A program made the translations under genes and the position numbers. Positions 13,966 through 22,594 of a DNA stretch of 28,201 nt are shown piece after piece (within the stretch, counting starts at the first letter, position 1; each line of letters starts with the position of its first letter). The stretch covers positions 155,174 to 183,374 of the forward strand of contig DHNG01000043.1 in the NCBI GenBank assembly GCA_002409405.1. Direction: 5' to 3'. This DNA comes from Flavobacteriales bacterium UBA5422 (GTDB taxonomy: Bacteria; Bacteroidota; Bacteroidia; Flavobacteriales_D; Crocinitomicaceae). The notes beneath the pieces were generated by a model. That model saw only the letters and a list, made by a program, of their open reading frames with translations, did no database searches and had not been told where the DNA came from.

Positions 13966-14784
13966 ATGGAGAAAAAGAAAATACTTTTCATTTCACAGGA
14001 GATTGCTCCTTTCTTACCTAAATCAGAAATTGCATCTACGGCAAGAAGATTACCGCAAGCCATTCAGGAGTCCGGAAAAGAGATCAGGGTCTTTGCACCT
14101 AAATTTGGCAGCATCAATGAGAGGAGGCACCAGTTACACGAAGTTATTCGTTTGTCAGGAATGAATATTGTTATTGATGATACTGATCATCCGTTGATTA
14201 TCAAAGTAGCTTCTATCGCACAGGCAAGAATGCAGGTGTACTTCATTGATAACGATGAATACTTCAAACGCAAAACCAATGTTGCGGATGAAAACAACGT
14301 TTATTTCGAAGACAATGACGAACGTTCTATCTTCTTCTGCCGCGGTGTTTTGGAAACAGTAAAAAAACTCGGTTGGCAACCGGATGTGATTCATTGCCAT
14401 GGGTGGATGACGATTCCAATGGGCTTATATGTAAAGAAAATTTACAACAAAGACCCGCATTTCGCAGATACAAAAATCGTCTACAGCATGTACAATAATG
14501 AGTTTAACAAAAATTGGGATGCGAGATTACCTGAAAAGCTTAAATTTGATGGCGTGGACAAAGAAACACTCAGCAATTTTTCTCAAACAGATTTCCATTC
14601 TGTAATAGAAAACATGTTGAAATATGTGGATGGTGTAAACATCGCTTCTGAAGATTTGAACCCTGAACTGCAAAAAATCTATGATGGACTGGCTTGCAGT
14701 AAACAGGATTTTGTACCGGAAGAACATCAGCACAAAGTGTTGTCTGAATTTTTTGACAAAGTAATTGAAGAAGTACTTATATAA
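13966..14784 (+). CDS. Stand-alone GT5 (glycogen/starch synthase) N-terminal domain protein
   Basis: This encodes a 272-aa protein resembling only the N-terminal half of GT5 glycogen synthases. 'KILFISQEIAPFLPKSEIAS' at the start and 'HCHGWMT' at 143-149 are the recognisable family segments. The full enzyme is about 480 aa and needs a second Rossmann domain for ADP-glucose; that half is absent and the downstream DNA encodes another protein, so this is not a fresh truncation. The K-x-G-G-L substrate motif is replaced by K-S-E-I-A (residues 19-23). Such proteins are usually annotated glycogen/starch synthase in Bacteroidota, but synthase activity is doubtful. The start is ATG 13966, just after the promoter; the longer upstream frame overlaps panC antisense and was rejected. 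The DUF4270 gene follows after 4 nt. Confidence 0.82.
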   Translation: MEKKKILFISQEIAPFLPKSEIASTARRLPQAIQESGKEIRVFAPKFGSINERRHQLHEVIRLSGMNIVIDDTDHPLIIKVASIAQARMQVYFIDNDEYFKRKTNVADENNVYFEDNDERSIFFCRGVLETVKKLGWQPDVIHCHGWMTIPMGLYVKKIYNKDPHFADTKIVYSMYNNEFNKNWDARLPEKLKFDGVDKETLSNFSQTDFHSVIENMLKYVDGVNIASEDLNPELQKIYDGLACSKQDFVPEEHQHKVLSEFFDKVIEEVLI

Positions 14785-14788
14785 TAGT

Positions 14789-16093
14789 ATGTTAAAAAAC
14801 ATCTTTTTAGGGTGGCGGAAAGGAATGATTCTTTCCGCTACTTTTTTGTTTTTAGTTGGTATCGGATTGAATACCGGCGGATGTAAGAAAAAAGACAACC
14901 TGCTTGGTGGCAAGGCGATTGATTCCGACAACCTGTTAAATTCAGGAGGAATTGATACCTTTTCATTAATCACTTACACAGTAGAGGAAAACAACGTAAA
15001 TACAAGTAATCCCCGTTATGGTCTGCTTGGTATTATGAACGACCCGCAATTCGGTATTGTGGATCTTGGATTTTATACACAGGTACGATTGTCAGGATTG
15101 AACCCGAACTTCGGTAATCCGTCCCTTATCACAATTGACTCTTTTGTGATGGCATTGGAATACGCCGGTAGCTATGGTTACATGGGGAATCAAACATTTG
15201 AAGTATTCGAAGTAGACGAACGGATGTATGTGGATTCTGCTTATTTATCAACAGAAGACCTGGCGGTAAAATCAGAAAACTGGGTCAACGGGTCCGGTAC
15301 GTATGACATGAATCCCAATGGAATTACAATCGTAGGAAATGATACGGTTACAACACAGTTGAGAATTCACCTGAAACCGGCTAAAGCGATGCAAATCATT
15401 CAGGATGCATCTAATTTCCCGGCAGAATATGCCAACAATAGTTTATTTACAATCAATTACCTGAAAGGATTATATGTAAAAACAAATGGTGTTGCCCCTG
15501 CTCAGAATGCAGGAATGGTCGGTTATTTCAATTTACTTGATCAGGACACCAAGTTGATCATTTATTACAAGGAGAATGGTGCTGTAAAACCACCTTTTGA
15601 TCTTGTACTCAATTCCGAATGTGCGGATTACAACCGATACAAAATTAACAGCACAGGAAAACGAGTGGAGGCTGTTGTTGCAGATTCAACTCTCGGACAA
15701 ACAGAATTCTATGCTCAGGCAGGAAAATACAGAGGAAAGATCAATTTCCCGACGCTAAAAAATCTACCGGATAATATTGTTGTCCACGCAGCTAAAATTT
15801 ACCTGCCGATCCAACAACTTCCGGGAAGTAAATTTGCAGCACCAAACACTATTTATTTAGTACCTCCCAGCCTGACTTCAACGATCACAGCAACCTATGA
15901 CCCGTACATAAAAGGGTATGTAGCAGACCTTCGAAAGTTTGTTCAGGACTACAAAATCGGTACTGAAACACTAGAAGAACTAACCATTTCACCTACTTCT
16001 TTTGTATCTGCTACTGACCGGATTATCTTTAACGGTCAATTGACGGACAAAAAAATGAAACCTCGACTTATCATTTCATATACCAAGTTTTAA
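14789..16093 (+). CDS. DUF4270 lipoprotein
   Basis: This encodes a 434-aa predicted outer-membrane lipoprotein. The signal peptide ends at a lipobox-like L-N-T-G-G-C (Cys32) followed by KKKD. The rest is beta-rich, with 'TYTVEENNVNTSNPRYGLLG' at about 60-79 and 'DPQFGIVDLGFYTQVRLS' shortly after, which matches my recollection of the Bacteroidota-specific DUF4270 family. The function of that family is not established. I chose ATG 14789, which opens the signal peptide, over an in-frame ATG at 14765 that overlaps the previous gene. It lies between the GT5-like gene (4 nt) and glmS (2 nt) in one operon, suggesting a link to cell-surface carbohydrate. Confidence 0.8.
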   Translation: MLKNIFLGWRKGMILSATFLFLVGIGLNTGGCKKKDNLLGGKAIDSDNLLNSGGIDTFSLITYTVEENNVNTSNPRYGLLGIMNDPQFGIVDLGFYTQVRLSGLNPNFGNPSLITIDSFVMALEYAGSYGYMGNQTFEVFEVDERMYVDSAYLSTEDLAVKSENWVNGSGTYDMNPNGITIVGNDTVTTQLRIHLKPAKAMQIIQDASNFPAEYANNSLFTINYLKGLYVKTNGVAPAQNAGMVGYFNLLDQDTKLIIYYKENGAVKPPFDLVLNSECADYNRYKINSTGKRVEAVVADSTLGQTEFYAQAGKYRGKINFPTLKNLPDNIVVHAAKIYLPIQQLPGSKFAAPNTIYLVPPSLTSTITATYDPYIKGYVADLRKFVQDYKIGTETLEELTISPTSFVSATDRIIFNGQLTDKKMKPRLIISYTKF

Positions 16094-16095
16094 TT

Positions 16096-17949
16096 ATGTG
16101 TGGAATTGTAGCTTACATTGGACAAAAACAAGCCTACCCTATTATTGTTAATGGGTTAAAACGTCTTGAATACCGCGGATACGACAGCGCAGGAATTGCA
16201 TTGTTGAATAGCCAGCAAGATCTGAATATTTACAAACGAAAAGGAAAAGTTTCTAACCTGGAGGACTTTACATCCGGGAAAGATATTTCCGGAACAATCG
16301 GAATTGGACATACACGTTGGGCTACACACGGCGAACCAAATGACGTGAATGCACACCCGCATTTTTCCGAAAATGGAGAACTCGCACTGATCCACAATGG
16401 AATTATTGAAAATTACGACAGCCTGAAACACGAGCTGTTAAAAGCAGGATACACATTCAGAAGTGAAACGGATACAGAAGTGTTGGTGCACTTGATTGAT
16501 GACATTCAGAAAAAAACAGATGTATCATTTGCAGAGTCTGTACGGCTGGCTTTGGAGCAAGTAGTTGGGGCCTATGCAATTGTTGTAATCTCCAAAAACA
16601 ATCCAAATCGACTGGTAGCAGCACGAAAAAGTAGTCCGCTGGTAGTCGGAATCGGAACAGAAGGTGATTTTTACCTGGCTTCTGATGCCACTCCGATTGT
16701 TGAATACACCAAAGATGTTGTGTATTTGAACGATATGGAAATTGCTATCGTTGACAGAACGGAAGGGTTGAAAGTCTACAACATCAATAGCAGCGAAGAA
16801 AAGATTCCATACATCCAGCAACTCGAATTACAATTAGAAGCACTTGAAAAAGGTGGTTACGATCACTTTATGCTCAAGGAAATTCACGAACAACCACGTT
16901 CTATACGCGATTGCTTCAGAGGGCGATTAAATGTAGCAGAAGGATGGGTTTCTCTGGGAGGAATCAAAGATTATGAAAATAAACTGATTGCTGCTCCGCG
17001 CTTGATTATGGTTGCCTGCGGAACTTCCTGGCATGCATGTACCGTCGGAGAATACTTAATTGAAGATTTGGCACGTATCAATGTTGAAGTAGAATACGCA
17101 AGTGAGTTCAGATACAGAAACCCGATTATTACCGAGAACGATATTGTTATTGCAGTATCACAATCCGGAGAAACAGCTGATACATTAGCTGCATTGGAAC
17201 TGGCAAAATCAAAAGGAGCAACCATCCTGGGAATCTGTAACGTTGTCGGCTCTTCCATTTCACGAATCACGGATGCAGGATCATACACGCATGCCGGACC
17301 GGAAATAGGAGTAGCTTCTACAAAAGCATTTACAGCTCAGGTAACAGTATTGACCTTGATGGCATTGATGCTGGCACACAAAAAAGGCACAATCAGTGAA
17401 TCAAAATACAGAACATTACTGGCTGAATTGGATGCCATTCCTGAAAAAGTACAAAAAGTACTGGATTCTTCCGACAAGTTGATTCAGGATATTGCTTCAT
17501 TATACAGCAAAGCAACAAATGCATTGTACCTGGGAAGAGGGAATTGTTTTCCAGTCGCACTGGAAGGGGCTTTAAAACTAAAAGAAATCTCCTACATTCA
17601 TGCAGAAGGTTACCCGGCAGCAGAAATGAAGCACGGACCAATTGCATTAATTGATGAAGAAATGCCGGTGTTTGTAATCGCCACACAAGGTCCTTCTTAT
17701 GAAAAAGTAGTCTCTAACATCCAGGAAGTAAAAGCCCGTAAAGGAAAAGTAGTTGCGATTGTAACAGAGGGAGATGTTCACGTTAAAGCAATGGCTGATC
17801 AGGTAATCGAAATTCCGAAAACGGATGAACATTTGGTTCCGTTACTGGCAACGATTCCATTCCAGTTACTTTCTTATTACATCGCGATTATGAGAGGATG
17901 CAACGTGGATCAACCCCGCAACCTCGCAAAATCTGTAACCGTAGAATAA
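16096..17949 (+). CDS. glmS: Glutamine-fructose-6-phosphate aminotransferase (isomerizing)
   Basis: This encodes a 617-aa cytosolic enzyme that makes glucosamine-6-phosphate from fructose-6-phosphate and glutamine, the first step toward UDP-GlcNAc, peptidoglycan and LPS. Cys2 after Met1 (MCGIVAYIG) is the N-terminal nucleophile of the glutaminase domain (about 2-220), with 'GHTRWATHGEPN' and 'HNGIIENY' in the glutamine site. Two SIS sugar-isomerase domains follow: C308-GTSWH, S355-QSGET and 'STKAFTAQ' in the first, and 'EGALKLKEISYIHAEGYPA' in the second. It ends in the conserved NLAKSVTVE. It is third in the operon, 2 nt after the DUF4270 gene and 4 nt before the alkyltransferase-like gene. 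Confidence 0.97.
   Translation: MCGIVAYIGQKQAYPIIVNGLKRLEYRGYDSAGIALLNSQQDLNIYKRKGKVSNLEDFTSGKDISGTIGIGHTRWATHGEPNDVNAHPHFSENGELALIHNGIIENYDSLKHELLKAGYTFRSETDTEVLVHLIDDIQKKTDVSFAESVRLALEQVVGAYAIVVISKNNPNRLVAARKSSPLVVGIGTEGDFYLASDATPIVEYTKDVVYLNDMEIAIVDRTEGLKVYNINSSEEKIPYIQQLELQLEALEKGGYDHFMLKEIHEQPRSIRDCFRGRLNVAEGWVSLGGIKDYENKLIAAPRLIMVACGTSWHACTVGEYLIEDLARINVEVEYASEFRYRNPIITENDIVIAVSQSGETADTLAALELAKSKGATILGICNVVGSSISRITDAGSYTHAGPEIGVASTKAFTAQVTVLTLMALMLAHKKGTISESKYRTLLAELDAIPEKVQKVLDSSDKLIQDIASLYSKATNALYLGRGNCFPVALEGALKLKEISYIHAEGYPAAEMKHGPIALIDEEMPVFVIATQGPSYEKVVSNIQEVKARKGKVVAIVTEGDVHVKAMADQVIEIPKTDEHLVPLLATIPFQLLSYYIAIMRGCNVDQPRNLAKSVTVE
17912..17949 (+). other. Conserved glmS 3' end, potential Tn7-type attachment site (empty)
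   Basis: The codons for the conserved C-terminus PRNLAKSVTVE are the sequence recognised by TnsD in Tn7-type elements. No transposon end or tns gene follows; the next gene begins 4 nt after the stop. The site is inferred from homology only. Confidence 0.3.
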
Positions 17950-17953
17950 GCAA

Positions 17954-18298
17954 ATGAATCTGAATGAACGGCACCGTGACTTTTTCGAAAAAGTTTATGA
18001 CATTGTTCGTTTGATTCCGGAAGGAAGAGTGACGTCGTATGGCGCCATTGCAAAAGCACTGGGTACCGCCTCTTCTTCCCGCATGGTTGGTTGGGCAATG
18101 AACGCCGCACATTCGAAAGAAGATGTTCCTGCTCATCGCGTGGTCAACAGAAATGGACTGCTAACCGGGAAAATGCATTTTTCAACACCGAACAAAATGG
18201 AGCGATTGCTGCAGCTGGAAGGCATCGAAGTAAAAGATGATAAAGTCATTCAATTTAAAACCTTATTTTGGGATCCTATCACCGATATAGAGATCTGA
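17954..18298 (+). CDS. Alkyltransferase-like (ATL) DNA-binding protein
   Basis: This encodes a 114-aa protein of the MGMT/Ogt C-terminal DNA-binding family. 'IPEGRVTSYGAIAKALG' (21-37) is the family's helix-turn-helix entry with Tyr29, and Arg43 in 'SRMVGWAMN' is the expected arginine finger that flips the damaged base. The active-site motif P-C-H-R-V is P59-A-H-R-V-V64, so the methyl-accepting cysteine is alanine and alkyl transfer is impossible. ATL proteins of this kind bind O6-alkylguanine without repairing it and flag it for nucleotide excision repair (known for the family, inferred here). It starts 4 nt after glmS and is the last gene of that operon. Confidence 0.9.
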   Translation: MNLNERHRDFFEKVYDIVRLIPEGRVTSYGAIAKALGTASSSRMVGWAMNAAHSKEDVPAHRVVNRNGLLTGKMHFSTPNKMERLLQLEGIEVKDDKVIQFKTLFWDPITDIEI

Positions 18299-18385
18299 TC
18301 ACATCGTTTTTCACATCGAAATTCAGGTTGCTTTTAGATAAAAAAGGCATCAGGCATATGCATAATAATGCAATATAGGAAGTAC

Positions 18386-18393
18386 TATTTTTG
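18386..18393 (+). promoter_or_regulatory. Candidate -7 box (TATTTTTG) of the 1336-aa gene
   Basis: TATTTTTG fits TAnnTTTG and lies 54 nt before the ATG at 18448, but no TTG is at the proper -33 distance. It is the only such box in the 149-nt gap. Confidence 0.35.
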
Positions 18394-18447
18394 TTTTTCT
18401 GATTTATTTATTGTAGATTAACGAAAATTATCAAAAATCAACTTCCT

Positions 18448-21400
18448 ATGAAAAAACTACTTTTAATGTGCGGTGCACTCCTTGCCGGCGTGTACCTATA
18501 TGCACAAAACACTACATGGATTCTGGCACCTAATTATTATGATTCTTTTTTTGGTTCTACCCCACTCCCGATAGGGGATTACACTGGTGCTCCTGCTATG
18601 TATGCCCAAAATATTCAAATGGATAAAGACGGGAATCTCCTATTTTTTATCATTGACAATAAAGTGTATGACAAAAACGGAAATGTCATTGAGGGAACTG
18701 ATGGAAGTTTTATCATTGATGAACTTGACAGTTATCAGCGTGTTTCGGATGATATTTATTTTGATGATCACGTTGTAATGAATGGTACAAATTCAGAGAT
18801 TGTTATCATTCCAGACAAAAACGATTGTAATTTGTTTCATCTTTTTAGCTCCGGACATTCAAAACATGGCTCACCAAGTAATGTCTTTGCTGCGTATGGA
18901 CGTTTGAAAATTTCATACATGGCAAACGGGCAATTAACCCCATCTTCAGGATTTATGTTACATTCAGATGGCACCTATGTGGCATCCATGCGGCCAATGG
19001 AAGATATAATTGGTGTGGGCAACTTTAATAACGGGGCTAACAATCACCATCGAACACCTTCCTTTGCTGTCATCGACGAAGGAAATTCATATACGGTCTT
19101 TTATAAAAATTTCAATCGATTGTTCCGTTTAACAATTGATCAAAATGGGATTTCTTATAATAACTATACCGATTTTTTTGTAGGCCAGATCGTGGATCAA
19201 AGTCCCGATCGTTTGGAACTGGAAGCGATCAAACTACCCAATGGAAATTATCGCATTGCTTCATTTTGCAGAGCTTACCCAAGCCCCGGAATTTGGGGTG
19301 TATTTGTGTGTGATGTAACCTCATCGGGAACATTAGTTTCAGGCTCAACGAAAACACTTGAATACACATACAGTCTATTTGCAAGTAGCACTGTTAGAAA
19401 TTTTACAGGGCTGGAATTTAATTCGACAGGTTCCCGTGTATTTGTTTCGCATCTGCCTTATAACGGAGTAAATGGTGCGACACTGGATTATTGGGATATT
19501 TCCGGAACTCCGGTCAAAACAGAGATTAGTACCGACGCTGAAGTCGGAAGAGGGCAAATTGAAACGGCAAGAGATGGAAATCTGTATATTCCGAGAAATA
19601 CTCGTCTGGCACGTATCTCGAATATTAATGCAACTCCGAGTGTGAATCTCAATGCGGTTACAATTCCGACCTATCCTACATCTATTGGTTACAATCAAAC
19701 ACCAATGCGGATGCTTCAGGATCAAATAGACGGCAGCAATATATACACCAACGTCGACCCTAGCATTTTTCATGTAGTTACTTATGATGTAACATCCGGA
19801 GGAACATGGAATGGAGGTGCCAACCCGATCGCAAACGGTCAATCTGTTATTAATGTAGAGAAAGAATTACGTATCAAAGCGGGTGTCAGTCTGACGATAC
19901 AAAACATGATCTTCCGTTTTGCTCCGGGAGCACGTCTGGTGATTGAAAACGGAACAGGAACCGGTCAGAGTGGAAAACTACGTTTGATGAATAACACAAC
20001 ATTAACGAACTATGCCGTATGTGGAGAAGAAGAAATGTGGCTGGGCGTGGAAGTATGGGGAAATTCTACCAATGTACAGGGAACAGTTCTCAATTCTACC
20101 CAAGGAGTATTAAGAATACAAAGCAATTCCCGCATTGAACACGCACTTATAGGAGTGCTTGCTTCCAAGCGAAATGAATCAGGTGGGATCCCCATTTCTC
20201 ACAATTCGTACGATAATAATAGGAATGGAGGAGTTGTTGTGGTTGAGAATGCTTCATTTTTCAATTGTATGTCTGGCATTATTTTCCAACCCTATACGAT
20301 TGGAAGTACTAATTTATCTTCTATTTCTTATTCTACCTTTACATGGAATGGTTTATTGAAAGATCTTTCCTTGAAACCGCAAGCACACATCAGAATGAAT
20401 AATTGCCTGAATATAAACATTTCACGATCTAATTTTTACCAGCAAACACCAACGATATACAGCAATGTAATAGATAGAGGGATAGGAATTTATGCGCTTA
20501 ACAGCACATTTAGCGTTTATAGTGGATGTAATTCCTTTCTTCCCGTTGGTTACGATTGCCCGGAGGCAAATAACCTCCCCTCTAAATTCGAAAATCTATA
20601 TACCGGAGTAATGGCTTGGAATCTGAATAGCAGACCATTTACTGTACTTAGAAATGAATTTACCAATTGTTTATATGGAGTGACTTCCGTTACAGCAAAA
20701 ACCCAAACGATCAGCCGCAATAAGTTCTATATACCCGAAAGTGATGCAATGCAGACCTGGGGAATTCACGTATCATACGGAACAGGCTATAAAATAGAAG
20801 AAAACTACCTCAGAGGTCTCGACAATCCATCTATTTCTCTGGGAAATTCACGCACGTACGGAATTATCATTGACAATTCAGGAAAAGAACACAATGAAGT
20901 GTACAAAAACGTGTTTGAAGAACTCTACGTAGGTACACAAGCACAAGGGAATAATGCAAGAATATTTCTTTCGGATGTAAACGACAGTGCAGGTGGTTTA
21001 CGTTATCACTGTAACGAGTTCAAACATCCCATCCATTTGGCTGATATCGGTGTAAACGGACGCATTGATTATGAGCACGGACGCGTTGGAGGAAGCACCA
21101 TACATCAGGCAAGAGACGAAAATACGGCAAGAAACAAATTCTCCATGTTCGGAGAAAATCATACCTTGTATCCCGACCACGACATTATGCTTTATCCGGG
21201 AAGCCAGCAAATCAATTATGTACATCTGGCAGACGATGCACATACCCCTGATAATTACACGGTAAATCCACCTACCTCCGTATATCCATACGTACAAAAC
21301 TGGGGTGGGATACCTGTTTTTGCTACTGAATATACGTGCCCTACAAGGTACCCTGCTATTATACCGATTATCTTTGAACCGGAATTCTTTTTAGGGGAAC

Positions 21401-22458
21401 AAGATAAAATTGATAGTTTAGAAAACATGATTGATGCCGGAAAAACAGATCAGTTGTTAAATTTAATCGCATCTCAACCAAACGAATCAGCTACGTATAA
21501 AGAATTGATGAATACCTCTCCTTACCTAAGTGATGTAGTATTGGAAAGTTATATCAGATCAGGTGTATCAAGTAATCAACTGAAACAAGTACTGATTGCG
21601 AACAGCGGATTGTCAGATTATATTTGGAACAGTTTGAATACTTCACAACATACAGAATTGCAAAAGGATTTATTAATGTACCAGAACAAAGTCTCTTCCC
21701 GCAAGTTATTAAGCAATGACATAAAATCTGTCAATGAAAAGCTGAATAGCTTACAACGTGATCATATTTCGGCAATTATTTCTGATACGACCATTGCATC
21801 TACCTCCGATCATCTGGAACAATTTTTGGAAATGTGTGAGGGAATTAATTTCAAGAAGTCATTATTGTCCCAATACAGCAGCAGCCAGAAAAAAAATAAG
21901 TTTGATGAATTGTTGGACAATCTTTCCGGACACTTATCAAAAGAGCGTATCGAATTGTACAGAATCCAGTATACAATGGATGGGTATGCTTCCATGCAAG
22001 AAGCTGTGAATCAAAATGAATCTATTCTTTCATCGCTTGATCAAATTGTGAAAACAGGGCAGGACGAAGAAGCTATATATATTGCCGGAACAATCATCAC
22101 TATATTGGATGGAAAAAATATTGAACTACGTGTGCTTCCGCTTCAGGCTCCTAAAAACAGTCTGTTGGAGTATCACTATGAAACATCGGAAACAGACAGA
22201 CGTCAAGCCGCGTCTTATGTTGTAAAATTGTTCCCAAACCCTTCTAAAGGAAGTGTGACATTTCATTTTTCGGAGTTAGAATCTTCCAGTGTTAATATTC
22301 AGTTGATTGACCTTACAGGTAAAGAAGTATTCAATTCACAATTCGCAAATACAACAAAAGAGCAAATTGATTTTTCCCATCTGAAAAAAGGAGCGTATCT
22401 TGTAAAGATTATGATTGATGATCAACAATCTGACGCACAATTACTGATATTGGAGTAA
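18448..22458 (+). CDS. Giant secreted protein: propeller-like, beta-helix, helical module, T9SS type A domain
   Basis: This encodes a 1336-aa surface or secreted protein. A signal peptide (residues 1-19, cleavage near YAQ) is followed by about 400 residues of beta-rich sequence with D-x-N-G turns, probably propeller-like. Residues of about 443-960 look like a right-handed parallel beta-helix (repeating Asn/Gly-rich rungs such as 'NNTTLTNYAVCGEEEMW', 'ENASFFNCMSGIIFQP' and 'NEFTNCLYGVTSV'), a fold common in adhesins and polysaccharide lyases; no catalytic site is recognisable. Residues of about 980-1250 are helical. The final 80 or so residues (from 1257, VVKLFPNPSKGSVTFHF, ending LILE) are a T9SS type A sorting domain. 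It stands alone between the glmS operon and the mre cluster and is closed by a strong terminator. Confidence 0.88.
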   Translation: MKKLLLMCGALLAGVYLYAQNTTWILAPNYYDSFFGSTPLPIGDYTGAPAMYAQNIQMDKDGNLLFFIIDNKVYDKNGNVIEGTDGSFIIDELDSYQRVSDDIYFDDHVVMNGTNSEIVIIPDKNDCNLFHLFSSGHSKHGSPSNVFAAYGRLKISYMANGQLTPSSGFMLHSDGTYVASMRPMEDIIGVGNFNNGANNHHRTPSFAVIDEGNSYTVFYKNFNRLFRLTIDQNGISYNNYTDFFVGQIVDQSPDRLELEAIKLPNGNYRIASFCRAYPSPGIWGVFVCDVTSSGTLVSGSTKTLEYTYSLFASSTVRNFTGLEFNSTGSRVFVSHLPYNGVNGATLDYWDISGTPVKTEISTDAEVGRGQIETARDGNLYIPRNTRLARISNINATPSVNLNAVTIPTYPTSIGYNQTPMRMLQDQIDGSNIYTNVDPSIFHVVTYDVTSGGTWNGGANPIANGQSVINVEKELRIKAGVSLTIQNMIFRFAPGARLVIENGTGTGQSGKLRLMNNTTLTNYAVCGEEEMWLGVEVWGNSTNVQGTVLNSTQGVLRIQSNSRIEHALIGVLASKRNESGGIPISHNSYDNNRNGGVVVVENASFFNCMSGIIFQPYTIGSTNLSSISYSTFTWNGLLKDLSLKPQAHIRMNNCLNINISRSNFYQQTPTIYSNVIDRGIGIYALNSTFSVYSGCNSFLPVGYDCPEANNLPSKFENLYTGVMAWNLNSRPFTVLRNEFTNCLYGVTSVTAKTQTISRNKFYIPESDAMQTWGIHVSYGTGYKIEENYLRGLDNPSISLGNSRTYGIIIDNSGKEHNEVYKNVFEELYVGTQAQGNNARIFLSDVNDSAGGLRYHCNEFKHPIHLADIGVNGRIDYEHGRVGGSTIHQARDENTARNKFSMFGENHTLYPDHDIMLYPGSQQINYVHLADDAHTPDNYTVNPPTSVYPYVQNWGGIPVFATEYTCPTRYPAIIPIIFEPEFFLGEQDKIDSLENMIDAGKTDQLLNLIASQPNESATYKELMNTSPYLSDVVLESYIRSGVSSNQLKQVLIANSGLSDYIWNSLNTSQHTELQKDLLMYQNKVSSRKLLSNDIKSVNEKLNSLQRDHISAIISDTTIASTSDHLEQFLEMCEGINFKKSLLSQYSSSQKKNKFDELLDNLSGHLSKERIELYRIQYTMDGYASMQEAVNQNESILSSLDQIVKTGQDEEAIYIAGTIITILDGKNIELRVLPLQAPKNSLLEYHYETSETDRRQAASYVVKLFPNPSKGSVTFHFSELESSSVNIQLIDLTGKEVFNSQFANTTKEQIDFSHLKKGAYLVKIMIDDQQSDAQLLILE

Positions 22459-22487
22459 GAAAAGATAGTTAAATAAAGTAGCCATAA

Positions 22488-22528
22488 AAAACAAGGTTTC
22501 CTGAAAAAATGGAAGCCTTGTTTTTTTG
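22488..22528 (+). terminator. Strong Rho-independent terminator after the 1336-aa gene
   Basis: An 11-bp stem (22491-22501 with 22511-22521, one G-T pair) encloses a 9-nt A-rich loop and is followed by a run of T to 22527. The A run before the stem pairs further with the T run and may let it work in both directions. Confidence 0.9.
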
Positions 22529-22580
22529 TCCCAAAGCATAAGAATTTTACCTTGCTATACACAGATACTAATTGCTTTAT

Positions 22581-22588
22581 TATCTTTG
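22581..22588 (+). promoter_or_regulatory. Candidate -7 box (TATCTTTG) of the mreC operon
   Basis: TATCTTTG matches TAnnTTTG and ends 6 nt before the mreC ATG. The nearest upstream TTG (22552-22554) is 26 nt away, slightly too far for an ideal -33 element. Its place after a strong terminator supports a new transcript starting here. Confidence 0.5.
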
Positions 22589-22594
22589 TAAATT

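Noticed and set aside
16060..16100. Possible glmS ribozyme upstream of glmS
   Set aside because: Only 2 nt separate the DUF4270 stop from the glmS start and that ribozyme is known from Gram-positive bacteria, so there is no room for it.
17888..18136. Minus-strand frames reading '...YSTVTDFARLRG...', resembling peptides often seen when RNA genes are mistranslated
   Set aside because: They are the exact antisense of the glmS C-terminal codons (NLAKSVTVE); no tRNA cloverleaf is present there.
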